From Piper betle (lineage: Eukaryota; Streptophyta; Magnoliopsida; Piperales; Piperaceae), in the NCBI GenBank assembly GCA_033002965.1, contig JAURVB010013114.1, positions 62,001-126,000 of the forward strand: a stretch of 64,000 nucleotides of DNA. Direction: 5' to 3'. The position numbers and the translations under genes are program-made. Numbering within the stretch: position 1 is the stretch's first letter; each line of letters opens with the position of its first letter. Of this stretch, positions 34,954 to 44,586 are shown in pieces. The notes below the pieces were generated by a model. The model was not told where the DNA came from. It worked only from the letters and a program-made list of their open reading frames with translations, and searched no databases.

Positions 34954-34964
34954 TCAGCCCCCTT
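34954..34964 (-). other. Polypurine tract of element B
   Basis: AAGGGGGCTGA on the minus strand next to the 3' LTR, identical to element A. Confidence 0.75.
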
Positions 34965-35041
34965 GCCGATTTTTCGCAATCTGAGAAAGAAGAATCGGCA
35001 AAACATTTTTATTCATTTTTCATTCTTTTTTTTTTCATAAT

Positions 35042-37768
35042 TTAGCCTAAGGTGACTCCTCGTGGGTTATAGTGTGGCCATTGACCATCATTTTGATCTT
35101 GAGGAGTGACTCTCTCACTCGACACTCGTGGCCTCCAAATCCAAATTTCTTTTTGTGGATTTTTCCTTAGGGCATCAAACTTCTTCTGCCCATAGTATGG
35201 AGGTGACCTTGATCTTTTATGATGCCTCCTACTATTGGTTGAGTTGTTGGCTGCTTCTCTTTTAAACCTTCTAGCAGCAGTGATTTTGATTGGAGCCCCC
35301 AACTTCTTGTCCCATGTCTGGTTGGATTGCGATCTTGACATCTTTGGTGACACGAAGAAGTGGAGACGAGATGTTGATTCATGACTTGTGTTGAACTCCT
35401 CTTGTTCTTTGATTATATTTACCAAGTCTTCATCATTGGCGATTGTGATAAGGTAATTGAAGCCTTCATCGGGTAGCTGACACTTAATCACCAAAGGGAT
35501 GCTGGTAGAACATGTACCCCTGATTTGGGCGACAAGACTTGAATAAGAACAATCATGCTCCAGTACAACCAGTCGTGTGTCTCCTCCAAAGTAGTGTTGC
35601 TTCCTTCCCTGGATTACTATCTTTCCGCCAAAGCTGCACATCAAGCGAAGTCTTGTTTTTGAGATCTTTGACTTGACTTCCTTTTGTGTTGAAGTTGTTC
35701 TGACAGCAAGCTGATCTTCCATCTTTTCTTTATCAAGCTCATCTTTTTCGAAAAGTCTTTTTCCTTGATTAGCTTGGACTTCAAACTTTTGGATTGATAG
35801 AGGTGTAGAACATCCTTTATCTTCTATAGTGGAAGCAGGCGACACCTTTGTGTCTTCAACATTAGCCATCGGGACATCCATTTCCTCTCCTTGTTTCTCT
35901 TTTCCTTTATGAGACTTCATTGGTAAGGATAAGTGGCTTACTGTCATCACATTAGCATTAGCAGCTTTATACTTTATATCTCCTTTGTCCAGCAACTCTT
36001 GGATCTTTTCCATCACATCTCGACATATCACCGTTGGATGGCCAAGCATTTGATGAAATCGACAAAAATTTTCCTTCTTTTCATCTTCTAGCCTTGGTAG
36101 ATTCTTTGGTATCCATGGAGTGATCTTTCCTTTGCTCTTCAACACGTCGAACCATCTCTCAGTATCTCTAGTGTTGAAGGTGTAATCTTCCATATTTCTC
36201 CATTCACGCCGTTGTCGGGGCGCAGCCTTTCTATCTTCATTGTTATTCCTTGGCCCTTCCAATTGTTTTTCCCGACTTGATTCTCCAAGTTCAGTGACAG
36301 CATTGGTTGATGCCTTAGCATTTTTCAGAGAAGCAGAAACCCTTCCAAGTTCTTCAAAAATCAACATCCTTTCAAACAATTGTTCAAAAGTATTGCATTG
36401 TGCACCACTTAAGAACCATGCAGCTGATCCGGCGTTCATTGCACAAATCTTCACAAGCTCCTTAATGTCAGGGGTCTCTTTCATCTGAGATGACAGACTT
36501 CTAAATCTTTTCACATATGTAGCAAATTCTTCACCCGATTCCCTTCGACACTGTCTTAAGTGCTCAATTGTCACTGGAATTTCCATGGATTGAAAGTGTT
36601 CTGTAAACTGCTCAACAAATTCATCCCATGAATTGATTGATCCAGAGGGGCGGTTATTGAACCATCTCAAGGCATTACCGCTAAGTGATGCCGGGAATTG
36701 TTGTAACTTTAATTTTTCATTTGCCACAATTGTTCCACACTCAATTTCAAAAATTGTGACATGATCTCCCGGATTGCCGTCTCCATCGAACTTCGTAAAA
36801 GTTGGGCGCTTGTATTTTTCCGGCAAAATTTCCGTGTAAACTTCATCGGCTAAAGGACGAAGACGCTTTACAACTTTACTAGGTTCTTTGTCCTTTTGAG
36901 CTATCAATGCGGCGATTAATGCGGCTTGTGCATCCATCGCGGCTTTTAACTCATCAAATCGAGAATCCTGAATCGGCACAACTGGTGCGACTGGTGCTAC
37001 AGGAACTGTTGCAGGATAGACTTGTGGAGGATAATTAACTGGTAGCGGAGCTACTGTGGCTGGAATTGTTGGCTGAAACATTGACATCAAGGGCGTCGCC
37101 GTTGAGGCGGACACCGCAGTGGTGATTGGCGGTGGAAATGCCATAGAAACTGATGATTGAGGGATAGCAGGGCTATACCATGGGTACGGGTATGGTGGTG
37201 GGTAGTGGGGTGGTTGTGGGAACCATGATGACTGTGGTAGTGGACTAATTTCAGTCCTACTTGGGGGTATAATTGGGTAGTGTTGCGTCCAACTTGGTTC
37301 GGACGACGAAATTATCAAGGGTGAGGCTTGAGACATAAATCCCGAGACATTGGAAAACATATTATCTACCCGAGGGGTATTTGACAAATCCACACTTGTT
37401 GGAGCGGTTGCCAAAGGCCTTTCCAATAGTGCCGTAAAACTACTTGTCATCGGTGGGTTAGCAGGCTGGTCCACTTCGTCTGGACTTCGCCGGTTTGCTA
37501 GGTCGGCATCTTCTCTTCTCGATGCACTTCCCATTGCGACGGATGCTCGCCTATTTAAGGCGAGTGCATCGTCAAGTGCCGATTCAAGTTGTCTAACCCG
37601 TTCTCGAAGTTGTTCGTTCGAGTTCGGGTTTTCATTTTGCAAGGCGACTGGCTCGCCCATGCTGGTGATGGATGGTATTTGCACTTCAGGTTGGTTTGTG
37701 GGTGCGTTAGAAGGTTCTCCTTCACTAGCACCTCTTTGTCTAGCCATATGCCTTGTCTCGGGGGCCAT
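35042..37768 (-). CDS. gag: Gag polyprotein with C-terminal PB1-like domain, element B
   Basis: Open frame of 908 residues starting MAPETRHMARQRG. From about residue 290 onward (KDKEPSKVVKRLRPLADEVY) it is nearly identical to the element A protein, including the Gag core, the C-x2-H-x4-H-x4-C knuckle and the PB1-like domain with NDEDLVNII. The first 290 residues are only distantly similar to A, sharing RERVRQLES-type coiled coil and a Pro/Tyr-rich linker. Two short interior patches also differ from A (before the zinc knuckle, and FRSLSSQ near the Gag core). No pol motifs. It supplies an intact start codon in the position where A is frameshifted. Confidence 0.85.
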   Translation of the reverse strand: MAPETRHMARQRGASEGEPSNAPTNQPEVQIPSITSMGEPVALQNENPNSNEQLRERVRQLESALDDALALNRRASVAMGSASRREDADLANRRSPDEVDQPANPPMTSSFTALLERPLATAPTSVDLSNTPRVDNMFSNVSGFMSQASPLIISSSEPSWTQHYPIIPPSRTEISPLPQSSWFPQPPHYPPPYPYPWYSPAIPQSSVSMAFPPPITTAVSASTATPLMSMFQPTIPATVAPLPVNYPPQVYPATVPVAPVAPVVPIQDSRFDELKAAMDAQAALIAALIAQKDKEPSKVVKRLRPLADEVYTEILPEKYKRPTFTKFDGDGNPGDHVTIFEIECGTIVANEKLKLQQFPASLSGNALRWFNNRPSGSINSWDEFVEQFTEHFQSMEIPVTIEHLRQCRRESGEEFATYVKRFRSLSSQMKETPDIKELVKICAMNAGSAAWFLSGAQCNTFEQLFERMLIFEELGRVSASLKNAKASTNAVTELGESSREKQLEGPRNNNEDRKAAPRQRREWRNMEDYTFNTRDTERWFDVLKSKGKITPWIPKNLPRLEDEKKENFCRFHQMLGHPTVICRDVMEKIQELLDKGDIKYKAANANVMTVSHLSLPMKSHKGKEKQGEEMDVPMANVEDTKVSPASTIEDKGCSTPLSIQKFEVQANQGKRLFEKDELDKEKMEDQLAVRTTSTQKEVKSKISKTRLRLMCSFGGKIVIQGRKQHYFGGDTRLVVLEHDCSYSSLVAQIRGTCSTSIPLVIKCQLPDEGFNYLITIANDEDLVNIIKEQEEFNTSHESTSRLHFFVSPKMSRSQSNQTWDKKLGAPIKITAARRFKREAANNSTNSRRHHKRSRSPPYYGQKKFDALRKNPQKEIWIWRPRVSSERVTPQDQNDGQWPHYNPRGVTLG

Positions 37769-37817
37769 TTTCTTTTATCCACACTATCTCTTCAAGCTGC
37801 ACTGCTACCTCTTGACG

Positions 37818-37836
37818 GTCCCCAGTGGAGTCGCCA
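37818..37836 (-). other. Primer binding site of element B
   Basis: TGGCGACTCCACTGGGGAC on the minus strand, five bases from the 5' LTR, identical to element A. Confidence 0.8.
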
Positions 37837-37841
37837 ATTTA

Positions 37842-38561
37842 TGTTCGGGCGCGGGTTCGTCCGCTGGTGCGGGTTAGAGTGTTCCCGCGTCGGGTTGGAA
37901 GGGTTCGGTGGGACCGAGGCGCCCTTGCCGCGCAAAGAGACAGCGGGATGAGACTAAAGAGTCACAAGTATCCAATAACACTTAGACAATTCTTATGCAC
38001 TCGGTGGGATGGCCATTTCGACACACACACTCGACAGGACTTCCCAGCACTCGGCACGCAGGCTCGAGGCTGCTGGAATAGAACTGGATGGTTCGGTCAC
38101 AGGTGGACAACGCTGCACCGACAGCTTACCGGGTGTGCCCAGCACTTGGCCCCGACCAAGGCTGGTTGCAGCCACACACCGGCAATCCCCCTTACCCGAC
38201 ACTACCTCACATCTCCACGCAGGGAGGCACTCACCCACACTTGATCACTTTTGATCTGATTTTGTTTTTCTCCCTCTACACAAGGATAACATCTCCTTAT
38301 ATAGACACCCGGCTGAAGTGCTGCACGCCAACACATGCACCCCTTGGTGCTTGGTGTTCCGGCTTCCACCCTTGGTGCTTGGTGTTCCGGCTTCCACCCC
38401 TTGGTGCTTGGTGTTCCGGCTTCCACCCCTTTCCCTCCTTCCGAATAAATCTCACGTATCTTATTTCTATTAAATTAGGCATAACCACGGGTTCAACCAC
38501 GACTGGCTGGGTTAACCATCATGATTGAGCCGAGGGGTGCGGTGAAAAATTTGGACGAACA
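37842..38561 (-). repeat. 5' LTR of element B (right, 720 bp, divergent interior)
   Basis: Starts and ends like the other LTRs but between about 37975 and 38425 has unrelated sequence. Contains about three units of a 28-bp repeat at 38344-38428. Confidence 0.88.
38344..38428 (-). repeat. 28-bp tandem repeat in the B right LTR
   Basis: Three units of TTGGTGCTTGGTGTTCCGGC followed by TTCCACCC, spaced 28 and 29 bases. Confidence 0.9.
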
Positions 38562-38581
38562 TATATATATATATATATATA
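38562..38581. repeat. (TA)n tract abutting element B
   Basis: TA run of about 20 bases between the right LTR of B and the long inverted repeat. Confidence 0.9.
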
Positions 38582-38582
38582 A

Positions 38583-39427
38583 TGTGTTGTGCATGAGCCA
38601 ACATGGGAACCCATAATCACTTAATAAAATTAGAAATCTAATAACAATTTAATATAAAAAATAATGCACTTCAAAATATGATTGACGTACAAGTATGTCA
38701 ACTTACAACCAATTTCCATTGTAAATTTTGACAAACTTTGGAATCAATGACCATGTTGAAAATTTTAACAAAAGTGATTGTTTCATATAAGTTCTCCCTT
38801 CTTCGAGGTTGAGAAGAATATGCATATATAGACATAGTTTGGTATATAAAAATGAAAAAAATAAGAAATAAAAGGTCATAATAAATTAGTCATAAATAGA
38901 TGCACATTCTATGCTAACAAAATACGAAAAGATAATAAATAAAGCTTGTTAAAATAATTTATAAATATTATTAAATAAATTAATTTAATTTATATATATT
39001 ATTAAATTAATTTAATTTAATAATTTTTAAATTTTATTTCGATAAAATAACATGTTATTTTTGGGTTTATATCATCTCTAACTTAAAAATTTTTGTCCTC
39101 GAAAATATATTAAATTCATAATGAGAAATATCGCTCATTGTTGAATATATTAGATCGTACTCCAGTAAGTATTAGATGTGAAACTAAAATAATTTTTAAA
39201 AATTTGTGTGAAACAACCACATTTGTTGAATTTCAACATAGTCGTTGGTTCTAAAGTTTGTCAAAATTTGTCATTGCAACTAATTGCACGTCAACATACT
39301 CCTATGTTGGCATAGTCGTATGTTAATCATGTTTTGAACTATATATATTTTTATATTAAATTGTTAGTATATTTCTAGTTTAATTGAGTGGTCATAGGTT
39401 ATCATGTTGACCCATGTACCCAACACT
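38583..39427. mobile_element. Long imperfect inverted repeat (foldback or MITE-like element)
   Basis: The left arm, about 38583-38776, is the imperfect reverse complement of the right arm, about 39218-39427. Shared blocks include AAAGTTTGTCAAAATTT, TTTTTATATTAAATTGTTA and CATGTTG near the outer ends. The 440-base loop contains, on the minus strand near 39100-39190, a fragment resembling the TRIM LTR (TTTCACATCTAATACTTACT). No coding capacity; superfamily not assigned. Confidence 0.6.
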
Positions 39428-39550
39428 TATATGTATGCATATATGTGTTTCTCTCTATTAATAGACTTCTAGTTTGATTTAGTGGTCATGGGTTACCATG
39501 TTGGTCCATACACCAACATTTATATGGATGCGTATGCTTATTTTTCTGTG

Positions 39551-39983
39551 TGATCCTACCAGAACGTTTATGTTAGTGTCGACTAACTTCCGATACATGT
39601 TTATATTTATGTATGATACGAGAATGTTACTGTTAATTAGATTTTGGTACATGTATATATTTATATATGATACAGCATATTATCGTCGCCTAGACTCTCA
39701 TATATGTATATATATATATGTATATATTATAGGCATGTTATCGCCAACTATATTCCGGTGCAGGTATATATTTATGTATGATGTGGGCATGTTAGTCGAC
39801 TAGATTTCGGTATATATATATATATATATATATATGATACATGTTACTGTTGACTAGATTCCGATATACGTATATGTTTATGACATGTATATATTTATAT
39901 ATGATGCGAGTATGTTACCGCAACTAGATTTCAATTCATATATATGTTTATGTATGATACAGACATTTTATCATCAACTAGAT

Positions 39984-40035
<52 letters not shown>
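39551..40035. repeat. About eight units of a 50-60 bp minisatellite ending in (TA)n
   Basis: Each unit follows the pattern ATGTTA-C/T-CG, AACTAGATTCCGGTA, TATGTATATATTTATGTATG, ATAC. Units are diverged and some are interrupted by expanded TA runs; the last runs into a long TA tract at about 39989-40035. Confidence 0.75.
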
Positions 40036-40038
<3 letters not shown>

Positions 40039-40276
40039 ATATATGATCAATATTAATTAGTGATCTATATTAATTATTATATATATGCATCTCCTCACTC
40101 CGGAGGAATATTATTGCCTTAAACATTTATTATATATACTTTTACACAAAATCATTTATATTATTATAATTATTGGAAGGAACTAAATTGTTTTCCAACT
40201 AGAATTCAATTTCATAATAATTTAGTCTATTTTCTTTGTTCATAAAGTACACCATTTTTCATTTTACCTTATGTAG

Positions 40277-40278
<2 letters not shown>

Positions 40279-40311
<33 letters not shown>

Positions 40312-40328
40312 CTATATATATATATATA
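40279..40328. repeat. (CT)n-(TA)n compound microsatellite
   Basis: About 29 bases of CT followed by TATATC and a TA run. Confidence 0.95.
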
Positions 40329-40792
40329 TGAGATGCAGGCCTTGTGGTGGTGTGGCCAGATCTGGTCGTAGTAGGCTGGGTCTAGCCATTGCAGCCGGCC
40401 TTACCTGAGCCTTAAAACAAAAAAATGTTATCGGGCATGACCAGATGTGGTAACTTGGTTGTCCCCCGACCAGATTTGGTCGTGGGCCTTTTGTGGCAGT
40501 GCAACTGGATTTGGTAGCCACAAGCCAGGTCAGGCCTTTGCAGGGGGACCTGGTCATCCCCTGACCAAATTTGGATGAAGAACAGCAAGGTCCTACTCGC
40601 AGTGGCTAGACTTGGCCGCTGGCAGCTAGATCTAGCTGCACCTAAAAAAAGTGTGGTGGCCAATGATCAAGTTTTGAGCTAGCAAAGGAGGGGATGAAAG
40701 GGGTGTTGTGTTTTTTTATTAAATATGGGCCTTCCATATGATTGGATGGCCTAAATTAAAGTTGAGGAAAATAAATTCTATACCTAGATAAA

Positions 40793-40823
<31 letters not shown>

Positions 40824-40893
40824 TGTTTTGACACACACACCGCCGTGACTACAAATTTACATAAAATATTTACCAAATTGTTTTAAACAACTT

Positions 40894-42198
40894 TTACCAT
40901 TCTTCAAAAGCCAACTGATCACTTTTTTCATCAGTAATGAACTCCAACCAATGCATCTCTTGATTCATTTCCCACAAGTGCAAGCCATCGGAATTTCTCC
41001 ATTCTTCTCCTTCATTGTGAGAAGAGTCAGCTACAGATGATGGAGCTGATATGAATAGCATTTCATGTGGTTGGATCATGGGGACATCATCAATGCAAAA
41101 CATGGGAGACGTAGGTTGGAGAACTTCAGTTTCGTTTTGGACTTCATTCATTCGGGTCTCTTCAATTTTCAATGAAATGGGTTCCTCTGAGGATTTTGTA
41201 CTTCTCTGGGTTACTTCTGACACGGAACTGCAACCAGATACAGCAGCAGCGGGAGAGCTGATATTCACTGTATCAACACTCTCCTTGTTTTTATCTTCTG
41301 GTTGTTTGATATGTTGGCGATCAGAAGGATGAGTGAGAGGTTTGTGGGTAATTGGGTCGATTCCCATCTTCTTGAGCTTCTTTTTGATGTGGGTGTTCCA
41401 ATGGTTCTTAATCTCGTTGTCTGTTCTGCCTGGCATATGGGAAGCAATCTTGGACCATCTATAAAACACAAATAAAATACAATGATTATAAGTACCAGCT
41501 CAGGGAGATAATTCCTAGGGTACGTAAGTTTGGATTAAGAATCAAGAATGCTAATGGATTGCCTGTTTCCAAGACGGGAGTGGAGTTCTATGACAAGCTT
41601 CTCCTCTTCTCCTGAGAGCAGCCCTCTTTTCAAATCAGGCCGCAGATAATTGGTCCATCTAAGTCTGCAACTCTTTCCACATCTTAGCAAGCCTGCTTCA
41701 TTCTCAAGAAGTTACACGAAGGAACACAATTCAAGCACTATTACTCATAAGAAGAAACTATTCTTTCTTCGAAACCACAAATGCACACTTCAAAAGGAAC
41801 AAGATGTTTTGCCTACACTTCTATACTACAAGAGCATTCAATCAGTGCTTAATTGATGTTGCTCCAATTAACTAAAGCAGAATTTCTTTGTTCATGGAGA
41901 TCCATGCAATCAGTTTGTCTTAATTTCATGTTCAGTTGCACAACCAGGGGGAAGATTGTGAAAGTTCTAGACCTCAGTCTAAACGATGCATTTTAATTAC
42001 TTGGTGCAGAGAAAGAACTAGAGCTCCCTAGATAAGTTAAAGTTGAGTGAGAACATTTACTGAACCTGCAAACTTAGGAACAGCTCTCCAGCAGCATTGA
42101 CCATTGGTGAGAATGAAGTTGATGAGCTTCCTGTCTTCTTCAGCAGTCCAAGGTCCCTTCTTCAACCCCCCTTTGTCACAGCAAGGTTGCCTCCCCAT
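40894..42198 (-). CDS. R2R3-MYB transcription factor, MYB20/MYB43/MYB85 group
   Basis: Nuclear regulator; in Arabidopsis this subgroup controls lignin and phenylalanine genes during secondary wall formation. Exons on the minus strand: 42198-42066 (133 nt), 41692-41563 (130 nt), 41458-40894, giving 275 residues. The 133/130 nt first two exons are the canonical R2R3-MYB layout. MGRQPCCDK opens the protein; R2 ([13 protein letters not shown]...CCWRAVP) and R3 ([11 protein letters not shown]...NRWSKIA...[15 protein letters not shown]) are complete, followed by [12 protein letters not shown] typical of this subgroup. The acidic Ser/Glu-rich C-terminal half ends LAFEEW. Intron 2 starts with GC (AACAG then GCAATC), a GC-AG intron. 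Closest by eye is MYB20; orthology within the group is not decided. Confidence 0.92.
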
Positions 42199-42747
42199 TC
42201 TACTCCCCTTGCGCCCAGAACCCAAAATCCAGATTGGCAAAATGAGCTCAGGCGAACAAGGTTTCTTACCCAGTCGGAGGACAAGGAGCTCAAGAATATT
42301 GAACGGATCGACTCCTAGCTCTGCCAGCACCTATATATACAGGGACATATATGTCTGAGACTCTGGCCATGGTGGAATGTCATCCTCAACATTTCACGAC
42401 GAAAGTATGAGAAAAAAGAGAGCAGTTCCGCTTGAGTCAATTTCTGTTTTATCCTTTTTTCTTCATCACTCCATAGTCGAGGGCTCTCACGTCTTAGACC
42501 CAAAAACATAGTAATAATATAAAGCTACGCCATAGAAATACAGAGGAAGAACATTGGTGGACCCCTTGCCTTCTAACGTAAGAATTTTTTAAGGTGTTGT
42601 CCCGGGACCATAATAGCCTTTTATCATTTCCGCGTTTCCTCTGCTTTATTTGGACCATCCTCTTCTTGGGTTCACACTGAATTAGAACTTCCTCATTTAG
42701 CTAGCTGCAGACCCATATATCACACCAGATTAGCGGTTGTACAAGAT

Positions 42748-42960
42748 GGAGCTCAGTAATGGCGAAAGGTCTATGGGTTGAGTGAAAACGTTAGTGGTTT
42801 GAATCCTAGAGTTGGCGCTGGCGAGGTTGGTGTGTGTGACTATTGTTAGCTCAAGTATTGCCACTCGGGTCACGGGTGTTCGTTCTCCAATGAATGAACG
42901 GATTATACTGGCTAAAACCGGTTCAGATAATTATATCAAAACCTCAATGCTAAAAATTCT
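42748..42960 (+). mobile_element. Possible tRNA-derived SINE
   Basis: An A-box-like GGAGCTCAGTAATGG (42748-42762) and a B-box-like GGTTTGAATCC (42796-42806), correctly ordered and about 45 bases apart, followed by about 150 bases of non-tRNA sequence. The stretch does not fold as a full tRNA. End and target duplication not determined. Confidence 0.4.
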
Positions 42961-44534
42961 CTTTTTAGTGTAGATTTAATGCAAATTCTCTGAGGAACCA
43001 CCCAGCATATTAGAGCTGGATTTACTATATCATGGCAGATTAACGAGCCGATATGTACTATAAACAAAGTAACGGCTAGATTCATCCTCTATTGTCAAAT
43101 GTTGTTATCTTTTAAGCCAATCCTTAAACTCAAGAGTGACTCAGAACCGGACAGTCGTGCACTAACCTTTCCATGGTTGGTCCTAAGTTTTGAATCGCCA
43201 AACACTCAACCAACCCATAGAATATTTTACCTATATACAAAGCAAAAAAATTGATTTTTTCCAAGTTTAAAAAAATTTAGTGGAGTTAAGTCTACAACTT
43301 CTCTAGTCAATTTTTACGGTCAATAAAATACTTAGATTTATTTTTATATTTAAAAAATTTTAAAAGCATTTGTTAATTTTCAAACTTAATTTTTACACGC
43401 CAAAAAGCGTAAAAAGACTTTTTCTCTACCATACGTTTCTTCACTCCACTCTTCTTCACGTTTTGAAATTAATAAATATCTTTTGGGAGCGGTGAGAAGT
43501 TAAAAAATTAATACATACTTGTTTTCAAATATTTCCAAAGATAAAAATAAGTAATAATTTTCTCCACTATTAAACATGACATAGAGAAGATAAAAAGAGT
43601 GATAAGCACATGAACCAACCCGGCCAAAACAGTTCGCATCTTATAACAAATTAAAATCCGTCCAAAAAAATTATGTAGGATGATTATTGCCTGCATCAAT
43701 GATAAGGGGTCAAGGGCATCGAATGTACATAGCATTGAGTTAGCTACTTAGTGACTTTGCTTCCGTGCTCGACCATGCAGGGAAGAAATATATGGCAGCC
43801 ATGATATTAACAGGTCAATTCGGAATTATTAAAGTGACATGAAAATCAGGTGGCACTATAAGTGGTTTCAGAGCTAAGACAAAGAACTAGACCCCACCTT
43901 GCAATGGGCGGTCAATTCCAAGGTAAACAGAAGGGCTTCTTGGAGACGGCAGACAACAGAACGAAGGAGACTACATCCGATATCACGAAGTAAACCGGTT
44001 GATATTATTGTGATGAAAAGAGAAGATGTTCTAGATTGACTTTTGGTGCTCCCTTCCTTGTTTGCTGCTCCTAGTCAAAGACGCGTCCGAATTCGTCCAA
44101 TATTCAAACTTGGTTGTACATTAGACAATTGCATTGGTTGGGCAAAATTCAATCACTGTTTTGTCTTCGCGAGTCGTACAGATTAGTGCTATTTGTTTAT
44201 GCCTTCTGTAGCCATATTGGTTGCTTTCGCTGACTTGACTCCATCCATACAAGTTGTCATATGATAGAGGAATCAAACAATTTCCAACGTGAGCCTGAAG
44301 ACTTAGCGAGCGAGCTCTTTTTAGAAACTTGCTTCCCTGTCTTCACGATATATATATATATAAACTTACTATTACGCACTATTATTTTGTTGACAGTGTA
44401 TGTATTATGTGCTGCTCAATTTCGATATAATGACTTGTACACATCCCCTACCCCCAGCCCGCTAGCTCGCACCCAACCCACCCACTTGCCCGCCGGCGAT
44501 CACCCCGCCCCACCATGGGAGATCTGCGGGTATT

Positions 44535-44586
44535 AATAGGTGGGTAATTTGCTTAAATTGATTTTAAGCAAAATTACCCACCTATT
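44535..44586. repeat. Short near-perfect hairpin
   Basis: AATAGGTGGGTAATTTGCTT is followed, after a 4-6 base loop, by its reverse complement with one extra base. Could be a tiny MITE remnant or a transcript hairpin. Confidence 0.7.

Larger units (their letters stand above)
33713..38561 (-). mobile_element. Non-autonomous LTR retrotransposon B (gag-only, mosaic)
   Basis: Same family and orientation as element A. Ends are TGTTCG/CGAACA with TATAT on both sides (33708-33712, 38562-38566), but the right flank is a (TA)n tract, so this match is weak evidence for a target duplication. Interior 34954-37841 contains one gag ORF. Unlike A, the two LTRs are of different types (1241 and 720 bp), sharing only roughly the outer 130 bases at each side. 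Confidence 0.9.
39428..40893. other. Repeat-rich spacer before the MYB gene
   Basis: Contains a diverged duplicate of the inverted repeat end (about 39470-39530), a 50-60 bp minisatellite, (TA)n and (CT)n tracts, and at 40329-40660 a patch of scattered GACCAGAT(C/T/G)TGGTCG-like motifs that are partly palindromic. No gene recognised. Confidence 0.55.

Noticed and set aside
36139..36321. Small minus-strand frame inside gag B
   Set aside because: Alternative frame of the gag ORF.
44261..44536. 91-codon plus-strand frame
   Set aside because: No motif; ends in a C-rich low-complexity part.
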